This document shows positions 8,599 through 16,907 of a stretch of 64,000 nt of DNA, piece after piece. This DNA is from Planctellipticum variicoloris. GTDB lineage: Bacteria; Planctomycetota; Planctomycetia; Planctomycetales; Planctomycetaceae. Position 1 is the stretch's first letter. Each line of letters begins with the position of its first letter. Location of the stretch: assembly GCF_030622045.1 (NCBI RefSeq), contig NZ_CP130886.1, positions 2,555,557-2,619,556 of the forward strand, written 5' to 3'. The notes under the pieces are model-generated. The model saw only the letters and a program-made list of their open reading frames with translations, ran no database searches and was not told the DNA's origin. The translations under genes and the position numbers were made by a program.

Positions 8599-9036
8599 AT
8601 GCCAGCCCTTTCCCGCGCCATCGCCGAGGCCGTCGTCAGCGTGCTCAATGCCGCGACGTTCGACCCTGCGCTGACGGCGGAGCGGGGTTATGTGCTCCCC
8701 GTCCAGCTTGAAAACCAGACCACGCTGAAGGCCTGGGTGATGGCCGCCGAGATCGAGAGCGAAGCGGAGAATCACGGCGACGACCGGGAAACCCATGCCG
8801 TGCATATCGCCCTGGTCCAACGGGTGGCGAACTTCGCCCCGGCGACGCTCGATCCGCTGACCGACGTCGCCGAAGCGGTCCGGGACCATTTTCGAAACCT
8901 GACGCTCCCCGGCGTCGACGCAATGGTGACGAAACGGGACGTGAAGCTGCTCTACGACCCGCAGCGGCTGCGGCTGAAGCGGACGTTCCTGTCGCTGATT
9001 TCGCTCGAAATCACCGCGGTCCGGGAGGTCGGATAA
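8599..9036 (+). CDS. Tail terminator/completion-like protein
   Basis: 145 residues. It begins with a helix (ALSRAIAEAVVSVLNAATF) and continues with alternating strands (VLPVQLENQTTLKAWVMAAEIE, HAVHIALVQRV) and a helix (LTDVAEAVRDHF). This alpha/beta pattern and the position between the connector and the basic tail-completion gene fit the tail-terminator class that caps the tail tube at the head side. Assignment is by architecture and synteny. Confidence 0.5.
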   Translation: MPALSRAIAEAVVSVLNAATFDPALTAERGYVLPVQLENQTTLKAWVMAAEIESEAENHGDDRETHAVHIALVQRVANFAPATLDPLTDVAEAVRDHFRNLTLPGVDAMVTKRDVKLLYDPQRLRLKRTFLSLISLEITAVREVG

Positions 9037-9040
9037 GAAA

Positions 9041-9577
9041 ATGCTCAACGCCCGCTTCACAATGAGCCAGGCCAAGCGGATGTTCTTCGACCGGGCCATG
9101 ATCGACCGCAAGGTCGACCGGGCGATCCTCCGCCAGCTCAGCAAGGCCGGTGCGTTCATCCGCCAGCGGGCGCGGTCGTCGATCCGCAAGCGGAAGAAGG
9201 CCTCCAAGCCCGGCAAGCCCCCCACCAACCGGAAGGGGCTGCTGCGGAACAACATCGTCTTCGTGTACGACCCGGAGAGCCGCTCCGTGGTCATCGGTCC
9301 GACGCTGCTCAACATGATCTTCTTCAACGGCGACGGCCAGCCGGTGAAGGGGACGGTCCCCGGCGTCCTCGAAGGGGGCGGTCAGATTTCGATGCTGATG
9401 CGGTACATCCCGTACCTCGGCAAATGGGTCCGGGCTGATCTACGGAGTCGCCGGCGCCTCGTCGGTCAGCAGCTCAAACGCCGCACGATCACGATCGCCG
9501 CCCGGCCGTTCATGGGGCCGGCGTTCGAGGCCGAGCGCCCCAAGTTCGCCCAACTGTTCCTCAATTCCCTCCACTGA
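9041..9577 (+). CDS. HK97 gp10-like tail completion protein (candidate)
   Basis: 178 residues, very basic N-terminal half (IRQRARSSIRKRKKASKPGKPP) followed by NRKGLLRNNIVFVYDPESRSVVIGP and a C-terminal RPFMGPAFEAERPKFAQLF. An early basic helix plus a late RPFM.PA...... motif is characteristic of gp10/gpZ-type head-tail joining or minor tail proteins. It starts 4 nt after the preceding stop, so the two genes are probably translationally coupled. Confidence 0.6.
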   Translation: MLNARFTMSQAKRMFFDRAMIDRKVDRAILRQLSKAGAFIRQRARSSIRKRKKASKPGKPPTNRKGLLRNNIVFVYDPESRSVVIGPTLLNMIFFNGDGQPVKGTVPGVLEGGGQISMLMRYIPYLGKWVRADLRSRRRLVGQQLKRRTITIAARPFMGPAFEAERPKFAQLFLNSLH

Positions 9578-9590
9578 AGGAGTTCTTGCC

Positions 9591-10043
9591 ATGACGACGC
9601 GTTCGATGGTCGGCATCGCCCAGCGGCTGTACTACAACACGGCCACGCCCACCACGCCGACCTGGGTTCAGATCACGATCGCCAAGGACATCAAGGTCAC
9701 GGCGGACAAGGAGAAGGTCGAGATCACCAACCGAGGCCACGGGGAGACGAACCGCTACGCCGGCGGCGGCGTCGACATGGGCTTCACGTTCGACGTGTCG
9801 AACAAGCCGGCCGACGCGGGGTTCATCGCGCTGCTGGCCAGCTTCACCGGCAAGACGTCGATCGAGCTGGCGGCCGTCGACGGCGACATCACGGTCGCCG
9901 GCACGCAGGGCGTCCGCGCCGTCTGCGAGGTCTTCAAGTTCGAGAAGACGGCCGGCCTGAAAGGGGAAGCGAAGTGGGACGTCGAGGCGGCCCCGACCGA
10001 TTCGGCGGAAGTGCCGAGCTTCTTCACGGTGACGGCACCGTAA
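9591..10043 (+). CDS. Major tail (tube) protein candidate
   Basis: 150 residues, beta-rich and acidic, preceded by a clear AAGGAG ribosome site. VQITIAKDIKVTADKEKVEITNRGHG and GFIALLASFTGKTSIELAAVDGD are alternating strands as in tail tube proteins. A highly translated gene with a strong ribosome site just before the chaperone pair and tape measure fits the tube protein. No specific catalytic motif is expected. Confidence 0.65.
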   Translation: MTTRSMVGIAQRLYYNTATPTTPTWVQITIAKDIKVTADKEKVEITNRGHGETNRYAGGGVDMGFTFDVSNKPADAGFIALLASFTGKTSIELAAVDGDITVAGTQGVRAVCEVFKFEKTAGLKGEAKWDVEAAPTDSAEVPSFFTVTAP

Positions 10044-10048
10044 GCGGC

Positions 10049-10077
10049 GGGCTTCGGGTATCGGGCTTCGGGCTTCG
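10049..10077. repeat. GGGCTTCGGG-type intergenic repeat
   Basis: Three imperfect copies of a GGGCTTCGGG word in tandem between the tail tube and chaperone genes. The short, out-of-context sequence resembles a planctomycete intergenic repeat rather than phage coding DNA. No terminator T-tract follows. Confidence 0.4.
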
Positions 10078-10100
10078 CAGAATGAGCAAGGAAGCGACTC

Positions 10101-10574
10101 GTGAAGACTTTCAGTGACAACGCCGGCCGGACCTGGGAGCTGGTCGTCGACCCGTTCGACGTGAAGCGGATCGAGGCCCGGCTCAAATACAACCTCCTGG
10201 ACGTCCGCCTGCAGGACGAGCTGCTCGCCCCCTGGCTGCAGAACCCGGTGCGGATCGTCGACACGCTCTGGCTCCTGTGTGAGGAGCAGGCGGCCAAAGC
10301 CGGCGTCAGCGAGGAAGACTTCGGTCGATCGCTGCGGGGAAAGCTGTTTGACGCTTCGCAGGCCCTGCTGGAGGAACTGACCGATTTTTTCCCCCTCCAG
10401 AGCCAGCGCGACGAACTGACGGCGCGGCTGGCTCTGCAACTGCAGGGGATGGACCTGGAACGGAAGACACAGACCTGGGTGGCGGAGAAGCTGCGGGAAG
10501 CTATCGCGGCCGCGACGCCCTCCGGGACTGTTTCGAGCTGGCCGGAATCGCCGGCGTCTGCCCCCGCGGGCTGA
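10101..10574 (+). CDS. Tail assembly chaperone, short form (gpG-like)
   Basis: 157 residues from a GTG start at 10,101. Mainly helical (LLEELTDFFPLQSQRDELTARLALQLQ), located between tail tube and tape measure where siphophages encode the chaperone that coats the tape measure before tail polymerisation. A heptamer T TTT TTC at 10,385-10,391 lies in the correct phase for -1 slippage, and the -1 frame stays open to 10,792. After the slip site the zero frame still encodes about 60 residues, so the short form is longer than the shared N-terminus. Confidence 0.65.
   Translation: MKTFSDNAGRTWELVVDPFDVKRIEARLKYNLLDVRLQDELLAPWLQNPVRIVDTLWLLCEEQAAKAGVSEEDFGRSLRGKLFDASQALLEELTDFFPLQSQRDELTARLALQLQGMDLERKTQTWVAEKLREAIAAATPSGTVSSWPESPASAPAG
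10385..10391 (+). promoter_or_regulatory. Candidate -1 frameshift slippery heptamer T TTT TTC
   Basis: Zero-frame codons read GAT TTT TTC, so the heptamer has the canonical X XXY YYZ form. After slipping by -1 the frame reads PPPEPARR..., a Pro/Gly-rich linker, then a folded domain beginning RDALRDCFELAGIAG and runs without stop to 10,792. Tail chaperone frameshifts of this kind (lambda gpG-gpGT) are conserved in siphophages. No downstream stimulatory structure was established. Confidence 0.6.
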
Positions 10575-10792
10575 CGCTGCGGGAACTGGTCTGGATGGCC
10601 CAGGCCCGCCGGCGGGAGGCCTGGGACCGGACCGCGGACCTGATGGCCCACTTGGGGAATCTGCACGCCGGTCAGGTCCTCTGGACCAGCCGTGACTTTC
10701 ATCCGTTCGCCGAGACGCCGACCGAGCTGCCGGGGCTCGGCGGCTTCGCGGCGGTGTTGCCTCAGACCACGCTCAAGGCCAGCCCATCATGA
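10385..10792 (+). CDS. Tail assembly chaperone C-terminal extension (gpT-like), made by -1 frameshift
   Basis: The -1 frame downstream of the slippery site encodes about 133 residues, giving a ~230-aa fusion with the N-terminal 97 codons of the chaperone. The linker is low-complexity (Pro, Gly, Ala, Glu). The terminal part, AGVCPRGLTLRELVWMAQARRREAWDR and onward, looks like the T-type domain that contacts the tape measure. A separate start within this frame (ATG at 10,595) would cut into the conserved helix and has no clear ribosome site. Its stop overlaps the tape-measure ATG. Confidence 0.6.
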   Translation, partial: FFPPPEPARRTDGAAGSATAGDGPGTEDTDLGGGEAAGSYRGRDALRDCFELAGIAGVCPRGLTLRELVWMAQARRREAWDRTADLMAHLGNLHAGQVLWTSRDFHPFAETPTELPGLGGFAAVLPQTTLKASPS

Positions 10793-12759
10793 GCAGTAAA
10801 GGCGTTCGCGCCGGCCAGGCGTATGTCGAAATCGGGGCGGACGACAAACAGCTCGATCTCGTCCTCAAGAACGACATCGCCAAGCTGCAGAACTGGTCAG
10901 GCTCCGTGGCCACCCTGTCGGCCAAGGTCCTGGCCGTCGGCGTGGCCAGCGCGACCGGGCTGGGGTTCGCGCTGTCGAAGGCCAGCGAGTTCGAGCAGAC
11001 GCTGGGGAAATTCGATTCGATCTTCGGCAGCCTCAGCGAAGCCAACAAGGCCTGGGCCGACGACCTGGCGAAGGAGTTCCGCCGCAGCCGGCAGACGGTC
11101 TTTTCGTTTCTGGCCGACACGCAGGCGGTGATTGTGCCGCTGGGGTTCGAAGCGGGAGCGGCGGAGACGATGAGCCGCACGCTAACGAAGCTGGCGATCG
11201 ACGTGGCCACTTTCCACAACAAACAGGACGCCGACGTCATCCGGGATTTCCGGTCCGCGCTCACGGGCGAGAGCGAGACCATGAAGAAGTACGGCGTGAT
11301 CGTCAACGAAACCGCCGTCAAACAGGAGCTGCTGAACCGCGGGTTCGACATTAACAAGGTCAGCGAAGCGGAGAAGGTGCAGGCCCGTTACAACATCATT
11401 TTGAAGTCGACCGCGGTGGCGCAGGGAGCGACGATCCGCGAGTCGACCACGTTCGAAGGGGTCTGGCGGGCGCTGCGGGCAGCAACCGACGAACTGGCCA
11501 TCGTCGTCGGCAGTAAACTCCTCCCCGTGGTGAAGAAGGTCGTCGGCCCGCTGGCCGCGGCCGTGCAGGCCTCCGCCGAATGGCTCGATCAGAACGGCCA
11601 CCTGGTCGAGAACGCCGGGATTCTGACGGCCGTGATTCTGGGGGGCGGGACGGCGCTGTTCGCCCTGGCGGGAGCGATCCGCATTACCGCGGCCGCCCTG
11701 GCCGCCTATCGGGTGGTGACGCAGTCGGCGGCCGCAGCCCAGGCCGTGCTGTTGGCGCTGCAGGGACCGAAGGGCTGGCTGACGCTGGCCGTGGCGGCCG
11801 GCGTGGCCACCGTCGCCGTGGCCGGCGTCTACAACTCGCTGTCCGCGGCTGAACCGGCACTGAAGCGGGCCGAATCGCAGCTCGATCAGACGGCCCAGGC
11901 CCAGACCCGGCTGAACCGGGCGATCGCGGCCCAGCCGAAACAGACGGCTGCCGACGTCGAGAAGATGTTCAGCGACGCCCGGACGCCGGCGGAAAAACTG
12001 CGGCAGGAGCTGGAGGCCCTCAACAAGGCCCGCGACGAGTTCGTCGCCGGAAACGAGCAGGGGACGCGGACGCTGGACGGCTTCGACCGGGCGCTGGTCC
12101 AGTTGCGGGAATCGGCGATCAACGCCGGGACCGGCATTTACGATGCGATGTCGAAAGCCCGCGATGAAATCCGGCTGTTGAAGGGTCAGACGACCGAGAG
12201 CGAGCTCGAACTGGAGAAGATGGCCCGCAACGGTGCGCCGCAGGCCCTGATCGAGCAGTACCGCCAGCTCCAGGCCGCGCGGGAGAAAGCGAAGGCTGAC
12301 AAGGACGCGGCCGAGAAACGCGATCAGGACCGCCAGCAGCAGATTGACCAGATTTACGGCGACGCCCGGTCGAGTGCGGCCCGCATCGCCCAGGAGACCA
12401 TGACGCCGGAAGAACAACGGCAGCAGCAGGTCCGCGAGCTGCAGCGGCTGCGGTTCAACGTCGATCCGACGACCGGAACCTCGTTCATCGACCAGCGGAC
12501 CTACGAACGGGCGCTGCAGAAGCTGGACGAACAGACCAAGCCCGACGCGAAGCAGGTCCGCCAGCAGACGGAGCAGGCCGCCGCGGGGAATGACCTCCGC
12601 AGCGAGGCGGGCGCCCGCGACTTGCTCGCGCTGTTCAACAACGGCCAGGGGAAGGCGGCTGACGTCACGGCGAAGGAAGCGGTCAAGCACACGGTCCTGT
12701 TGAAAAGAATCAAGGACGGGGTGATGCAGCCCGGTCCGCAGACGGTGAGCCTGTCATGA
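10789..12759 (+). CDS. Tail tape measure protein
   Basis: 656 residues. Determines tail length and is ejected during infection. N-terminal YVEIGADDKQLDLVLKND is the usual tape-measure opening. Next comes a TP901-like region (SKASEFEQTLGKFDSIFGSL, LAKEFRRSRQTVFSFLADTQ, DFRSALTGESETMKKYGV), then hydrophobic Gly/Ala-rich segments at about residues 280-355 (possible membrane-spanning), then a long Gln/Arg/Ala-rich helical tail. Start ATG overlaps the chaperone stop. Fairly short, so a tail of roughly 100 nm would be expected from the usual 1.5 Å per residue rule. Confidence 0.85.
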   Translation: MSSKGVRAGQAYVEIGADDKQLDLVLKNDIAKLQNWSGSVATLSAKVLAVGVASATGLGFALSKASEFEQTLGKFDSIFGSLSEANKAWADDLAKEFRRSRQTVFSFLADTQAVIVPLGFEAGAAETMSRTLTKLAIDVATFHNKQDADVIRDFRSALTGESETMKKYGVIVNETAVKQELLNRGFDINKVSEAEKVQARYNIILKSTAVAQGATIRESTTFEGVWRALRAATDELAIVVGSKLLPVVKKVVGPLAAAVQASAEWLDQNGHLVENAGILTAVILGGGTALFALAGAIRITAAALAAYRVVTQSAAAAQAVLLALQGPKGWLTLAVAAGVATVAVAGVYNSLSAAEPALKRAESQLDQTAQAQTRLNRAIAAQPKQTAADVEKMFSDARTPAEKLRQELEALNKARDEFVAGNEQGTRTLDGFDRALVQLRESAINAGTGIYDAMSKARDEIRLLKGQTTESELELEKMARNGAPQALIEQYRQLQAAREKAKADKDAAEKRDQDRQQQIDQIYGDARSSAARIAQETMTPEEQRQQQVRELQRLRFNVDPTTGTSFIDQRTYERALQKLDEQTKPDAKQVRQQTEQAAAGNDLRSEAGARDLLALFNNGQGKAADVTAKEAVKHTVLLKRIKDGVMQPGPQTVSLS

Positions 12760-13625
12760 CCTTGTTGTCCTGCGAAATCCGGAACCGGGGGAAGCTCGAC
12801 AGCGATGCGAGCGGGAGCGATTCGTTCGTCGACGAGTACATCGCCCGCATGGACACGGCCGCCGCGACGCACATGGAACTGCGGCGGGCGCTCCCCGAGC
12901 TGCAGCGCTGGCAGCCCCATCCCGTCGAGGTCGGGTTCTACGTCGACAAGTTTTCGGCCGAACAGCATCCGAACAGCCGGTTCTGGAACATCGAGGTCAC
13001 CTATGCGACCCGGACCGAGAAGAGCCCGCTGGACGAGCCCTGGAAGTGGTCGGTCTCGTCGCAGTCGCTGTCGGCCTACACGCTGGTCGATCATCAAGGC
13101 CGGATGATGCTCAACACGGCCGGCTGCCCCTTCGAGCCGTTCGAAAAGAAGGAACGGATTCTCATTTTCCGCGGCAAAAAGAATCTGCCGAAGTGGCCCA
13201 ACTGGCTGATGACCTATCCCGAGTGCATCAACTCGGACGCGGTTCGGATCCAGGGGCAGAGCTGTCCGGCGAAGACGCTGGCGATGGCCGGCATGACCGT
13301 CGACGAACCGCAGGAACAGGACGAGATCGAGTTCTTTCCGCTGACCGTCGAATTGCACTATCGGGAATCGACCTGGCTGACCGTCGTCCCCAGCAAAGGC
13401 TGGAAAGAGCGGTTGCCTCTGCTCAGTCCGCTGCAGCAGCAGGTCAACGGCGGCAAAAAGTTTCTGACGATCCCGATTGTCGACGATTTCGACCAGCCGT
13501 TCGCGGAGCCGCAGTTCCTGGACGCCGACGGCAAGGCCCTCAAAGACCCGAAGCCCGAGGACATCGTGCTGCTGAAGTTCCAGATTCCGACGGCGAAGGC
13601 CTTCAGCACGCTGCAACTGCGATAG
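12756..13625 (+). CDS. Distal tail protein of unknown type
   Basis: 289 residues, overlapping the tape-measure stop (ATGA). Mixed alpha/beta with several Trp-rich segments (WNIEVTYATRTEKSPLDEPWKWSVSSQ, NLPKWPNWLMTYPECINSDAVRI). I do not recognise a family. Position directly after the tape measure suggests a distal tail or tail-tip component. The middle reads like paired beta sandwiches, which would fit a Dit-like role, but this is inference from order only. Confidence 0.55.
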   Translation: MTLLSCEIRNRGKLDSDASGSDSFVDEYIARMDTAAATHMELRRALPELQRWQPHPVEVGFYVDKFSAEQHPNSRFWNIEVTYATRTEKSPLDEPWKWSVSSQSLSAYTLVDHQGRMMLNTAGCPFEPFEKKERILIFRGKKNLPKWPNWLMTYPECINSDAVRIQGQSCPAKTLAMAGMTVDEPQEQDEIEFFPLTVELHYRESTWLTVVPSKGWKERLPLLSPLQQQVNGGKKFLTIPIVDDFDQPFAEPQFLDADGKALKDPKPEDIVLLKFQIPTAKAFSTLQLR

Positions 13626-13712
13626 GAAACACCAAACGCCAAACACCAAGTTCCAAACCGGAAGTCTTTCTTGAGAGTTGGTGTTTGAGATTTGGAGCTT
13701 TGAGACGGAAGG
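13626..13712. repeat. REP-like intergenic repeat, copy B (inverted to copy A)
   Basis: Same 'caccaaac...' block as 8516-8592 in opposite orientation. Bases 13,671-13,700 are a perfect 30-bp inverted match to 8516-8545. It separates the distal tail gene from the modular tail protein, whose ATG follows at 13,723. Confidence 0.75.
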
Positions 13713-13722
13713 ACGTCTGACC

Positions 13723-16191
13723 ATGACGAAACGCATCTTGCGGGGCGACGCGCCGACGCAGGCCCAGATCAGCCGGCTGGCCAGCCAGGCGACTGGACTG
13801 ATTACGCTCGGAATCAATGGCAAGACGGGGGTCGCCGTGTCGAGCTGGGACGCCGCGGCGATCGCGGCCGCCTGGAATGCCTCCCGACTGCCGGAGTTCC
13901 TGGAAGTGGCCGCGGCCGCCGACGGGGTCGACGTCCTGCTGACGTCGAAGTCGCCCGGCCAGCCGTTCGAAGTCAGCGGCCTGGTCAACGGCGAGGCGAC
14001 GGCCGACGACGAGCAGCTCGTGACGATCGGCCCGGCCGGCGCGGGGGGAACCTTCCCGTTGACGTTCGCCGGTCAGACTTCGGCCGCCATCTCGGTGACC
14101 GCCCTGCCGTCGGTGGTAAAAGCAACGCTCGAAGCCGTTCCGACGATCGGCGCGGGGAATGTCGAAGTCACCGGGGAGCCCGGAGCCTGGCGGGTGCGGT
14201 TCATTGGCGACCTGGCCGACGTCGATCAGCCGGAGCTGACGACCGATCGCACGAACCTGACCGGCGGGAACGCCGCCGTCTCGATCGACACGTTGCAGGA
14301 CGGAGCCGGGTCGACGTCGCCGTTGCTGGTGACGCAGGAAGTGGCCGGCGTCGCCGGCACGAACGAGCAGCAGCGGTTCCGGTTCACGTCCGATCCCGGT
14401 TCGCTCTCCGGCATCACCGTCCGCTGGGTGGTACCCAATAGCAGCGGGTTCAACTACAGCGCCCCGTTCGCCGCGGACGCCAGCCTGGCGACCATGACGG
14501 ACGCGCTGGAGGCCACCCGCTGGGGGAATGGCACGAGTGTCTGGGGCGAGGGCAACGTCTCGCTCTCCGGCACGCTGGCCGCGTCGTGGGTCAATCCGAC
14601 CGATGGGGTCGTCGTCGAATGGGTGGGCGACTGGAAGTCGACGTCTCTGGCTCAGATCCAGTTGCAGGTCGTCTCCGGCGGCGGGACGATCGCCAGTACG
14701 ACCGTCGCCGAGGGGGCTGCCGGCACCAACGAGCAGCAGTCGCTGCGGCTGATCGGTCCCACGGTCGGGACCGGCTACCGCCTCAAGCTCGGGGACAAGG
14801 TCACGGGCGAGATTCCGTGGACGGCGACGCACAACGAGATCATGTCCACCCTGTCGTCCGCGCTGGGCGGCTCGTCGAACAACCCCGTCAAAGCCGGCAC
14901 GGGACAGACCGATCCCCTGGAGACCCTGCTCGCCAGCTACTCCGGCGACGGCATTCTGTATTTCGAGTTCTGGGCCTTGGGCTATCAGTCGACCGACCTG
15001 GCGCTGCTGGAAGTGATCGGCTTCGGCGGCGAAGAGATTCAGCAGGTGGCGATCAGCCCTGACGCCTGGAAGGGGGGCGTCACGCTCACGCTGGACGACC
15101 AGACGACGGCCCCACTGGGCTTCGCCACGACGTCGTCCGAGCTGCAGACCGAGCTGGAGGGATTGCCGAACGTCGGGGCCGGGCTCGTCACCTGTTACGG
15201 CGGACCGTGGCCAACGCATCCGATCGTCTGTGAGTTCGACCAGTCGCTCGGCAACCTGCCGCAGATGACGGCCACCCACACGCTGACCAATGCCGGCATC
15301 GCGGTCACCACGCTCCAGCAGGGGGGAGCGGCCGTCGTCGTGACGGAGATCCAGCGCAGCCGCGGCCCGCTGCATTGGGACGATCCGCTGAACTGGGCCG
15401 ACGCGGACGGCTTGCCCGGCGTCCCTGGCTCCGGCGACGACGTGTCGCTGGAGCTGGCCCGCGCCGAGCTGCTGCACGGCCTCCGCCAGCGCTGCACCTT
15501 CACCGCCGATCCGGCGACCGACCGGCTGACGCTGGCCACCGGACGCGAAACATTCTGGAACGGTCAGGCCCTCTCCGTCCGTTCGTCCGACACGCTGCCC
15601 GGCGGCCTCTCCGACGCGACCACGTACTACGCGGTCAACGTCACGGGCGCCTCGCTGCAGCTCGCGCTCACCCCGGACGGCGACGCAGTCAACCTGACCA
15701 GCGGTGGAACCGGAATCCACCAGGTGGGCGTCCAGCTCGCGAACCTGTTCGTCGACAGCCGGTTCGCCGGCTCGAAACTCGGTCTCCCGCGCACCAACCC
15801 GGCCGGCTACGACGAGTATCGCCCGTTGAAGCTGGAGTTGTGGGCGACGTCGATCGAGATTGGAGCGGGCAACGGCAGCGGTTCCACCCGGATCAAGCTG
15901 GCGACCGGCGATCAACCGACGTCGATCGAAGTCATCGCCACCGGCGGCAGCACGGAAGCGGGCATCCCCGCCGTTCTCTGGGACGGCGACCACGTCGACA
16001 ATCGCCTCGAAGTCGTCGACGGCGAATTCGGCATTGCGCTGTTCCCCGAAGACTCCGCCCAATTTGGAAGGCTGGTTCAACGGGCCGGCCAGGTGATCAT
16101 CGGTCGCGACGTCACGGTGGGAGCCATCCGCCGGACCGGCGGCGAGCTGACCATGCTGGGTGCGACCGTCAACGGGGAGGCGTTCCTGTGA
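13723..16191 (+). CDS. Modular tail/adhesin protein with EQQ-type repeats and beta-helix-like end
   Basis: 822 residues from ATG 13,723; an earlier in-frame start at 13,678 lies within the repeat and is less likely. Four degenerate ~100-residue modules are visible, each opening with an E(I)QQ-like strand (DDEQLVTI, TNEQQRFRF, TNEQQSLRL, EEIQQVAI), then a Gly-Thr-rich beta hairpin, a short helix (VVKATLEAVPTIGAGN, ELQTELEGLPNVGAGL) and a closing strand. The same module type occurs in very large planctomycete surface proteins. The C-terminal 150 residues are Gly/Thr/Val strands like a beta helix. Probably a receptor-binding or baseplate extension; function inferred. Confidence 0.65.
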   Translation: MTKRILRGDAPTQAQISRLASQATGLITLGINGKTGVAVSSWDAAAIAAAWNASRLPEFLEVAAAADGVDVLLTSKSPGQPFEVSGLVNGEATADDEQLVTIGPAGAGGTFPLTFAGQTSAAISVTALPSVVKATLEAVPTIGAGNVEVTGEPGAWRVRFIGDLADVDQPELTTDRTNLTGGNAAVSIDTLQDGAGSTSPLLVTQEVAGVAGTNEQQRFRFTSDPGSLSGITVRWVVPNSSGFNYSAPFAADASLATMTDALEATRWGNGTSVWGEGNVSLSGTLAASWVNPTDGVVVEWVGDWKSTSLAQIQLQVVSGGGTIASTTVAEGAAGTNEQQSLRLIGPTVGTGYRLKLGDKVTGEIPWTATHNEIMSTLSSALGGSSNNPVKAGTGQTDPLETLLASYSGDGILYFEFWALGYQSTDLALLEVIGFGGEEIQQVAISPDAWKGGVTLTLDDQTTAPLGFATTSSELQTELEGLPNVGAGLVTCYGGPWPTHPIVCEFDQSLGNLPQMTATHTLTNAGIAVTTLQQGGAAVVVTEIQRSRGPLHWDDPLNWADADGLPGVPGSGDDVSLELARAELLHGLRQRCTFTADPATDRLTLATGRETFWNGQALSVRSSDTLPGGLSDATTYYAVNVTGASLQLALTPDGDAVNLTSGGTGIHQVGVQLANLFVDSRFAGSKLGLPRTNPAGYDEYRPLKLELWATSIEIGAGNGSGSTRIKLATGDQPTSIEVIATGGSTEAGIPAVLWDGDHVDNRLEVVDGEFGIALFPEDSAQFGRLVQRAGQVIIGRDVTVGAIRRTGGELTMLGATVNGEAFL

Positions 16192-16907
16192 GCGGCGTCC
16201 TGATCGACTCGCGCGACGTCCCGACGCTCAGCGCCTTGCTGCGGGCCTACCGCACCGGGGCGTTGGGAAGTCAGGCGCCCCCGGACAACGGTCGGGTCGA
16301 GGCGGCGCGCGCTGTGCGGGCCATGCTCCTGGCCGATCTCGACACGCGCGCGCTGGGCGACCTGGCGGCCGTCGACGCCGTCGTGACGCAACCGAACGAC
16401 GATCCGAATCGGACGGCCGCACAATACGTCATCCGCATCACGACGGGCGTCCTGCCCGACGACGAAGAAGATTCCGAACCGCTGGAGTGGCGGTGCAAGG
16501 TCGGGACGTCGCACACGCCGGCGGTCAGCGAGGAAGCAACCGCCGCCGAGCTGCAGGCTGTCCTGGAAGGCATGACCGAGTTGGCCGGCGTGAAGGTCGA
16601 AGTCGACGGCCCCGGCCGGCCCTGGGGAGCGCTCCAGACGGCGTGGGACGTCCGCCAATGGTTCATCCGACTCACGCCGGATAATCCCGACGACGTACCT
16701 CCGGAGCTGACGGCCGCTGTCCCGCTGGTCGACCAGGCCACGGCCTCCGTCACCCGCACCCGCTGGTGGCCCATCGAACGCGTCGTGCAGGTCTATCCTC
16801 TCTGGCCGCTGGCCGACACGCTCTTCGCCGGCACGTTCGTCTGGGCGGAGCTGAAGGGGCGCTGGCACCATGTCGTGAGTCACGAGTGCTGGGAGCAGGG
16901 CGAATGA
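16188..16907 (+). CDS. Tail-associated protein with one EQQ-like module
   Basis: 239 residues from GTG 16,188, overlapping the previous stop, with GGGGAGG upstream. The N-terminus is a helical region (LSALLRAYRTGAL, RAVRAMLLADLDTRALGDL). The centre repeats the module style of the upstream gene (AQYVIRITTGVLPDD, ATAAELQAVLEGMTELAGVKVEV). The C-terminus is Trp-rich. Probably a partner of the modular tail protein. No family recognised. Confidence 0.5.
   Translation: MSGVLIDSRDVPTLSALLRAYRTGALGSQAPPDNGRVEAARAVRAMLLADLDTRALGDLAAVDAVVTQPNDDPNRTAAQYVIRITTGVLPDDEEDSEPLEWRCKVGTSHTPAVSEEATAAELQAVLEGMTELAGVKVEVDGPGRPWGALQTAWDVRQWFIRLTPDNPDDVPPELTAAVPLVDQATASVTRTRWWPIERVVQVYPLWPLADTLFAGTFVWAELKGRWHHVVSHECWEQGE

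Noticed and set aside
10595-10792. Independent 65-aa gene before the tape measure
   Set aside because: Better explained as the -1 frameshift extension: the frame is open back to the slippery site and the ATG cuts into a conserved-looking helix.
13603-16080. 825-aa antisense open frame on the minus strand opposite the tail protein gene
   Set aside because: Arg/Gly/Asp-rich composition typical of antisense GC-rich frames; the plus-strand gene has coherent module structure and chained stop/start overlaps.
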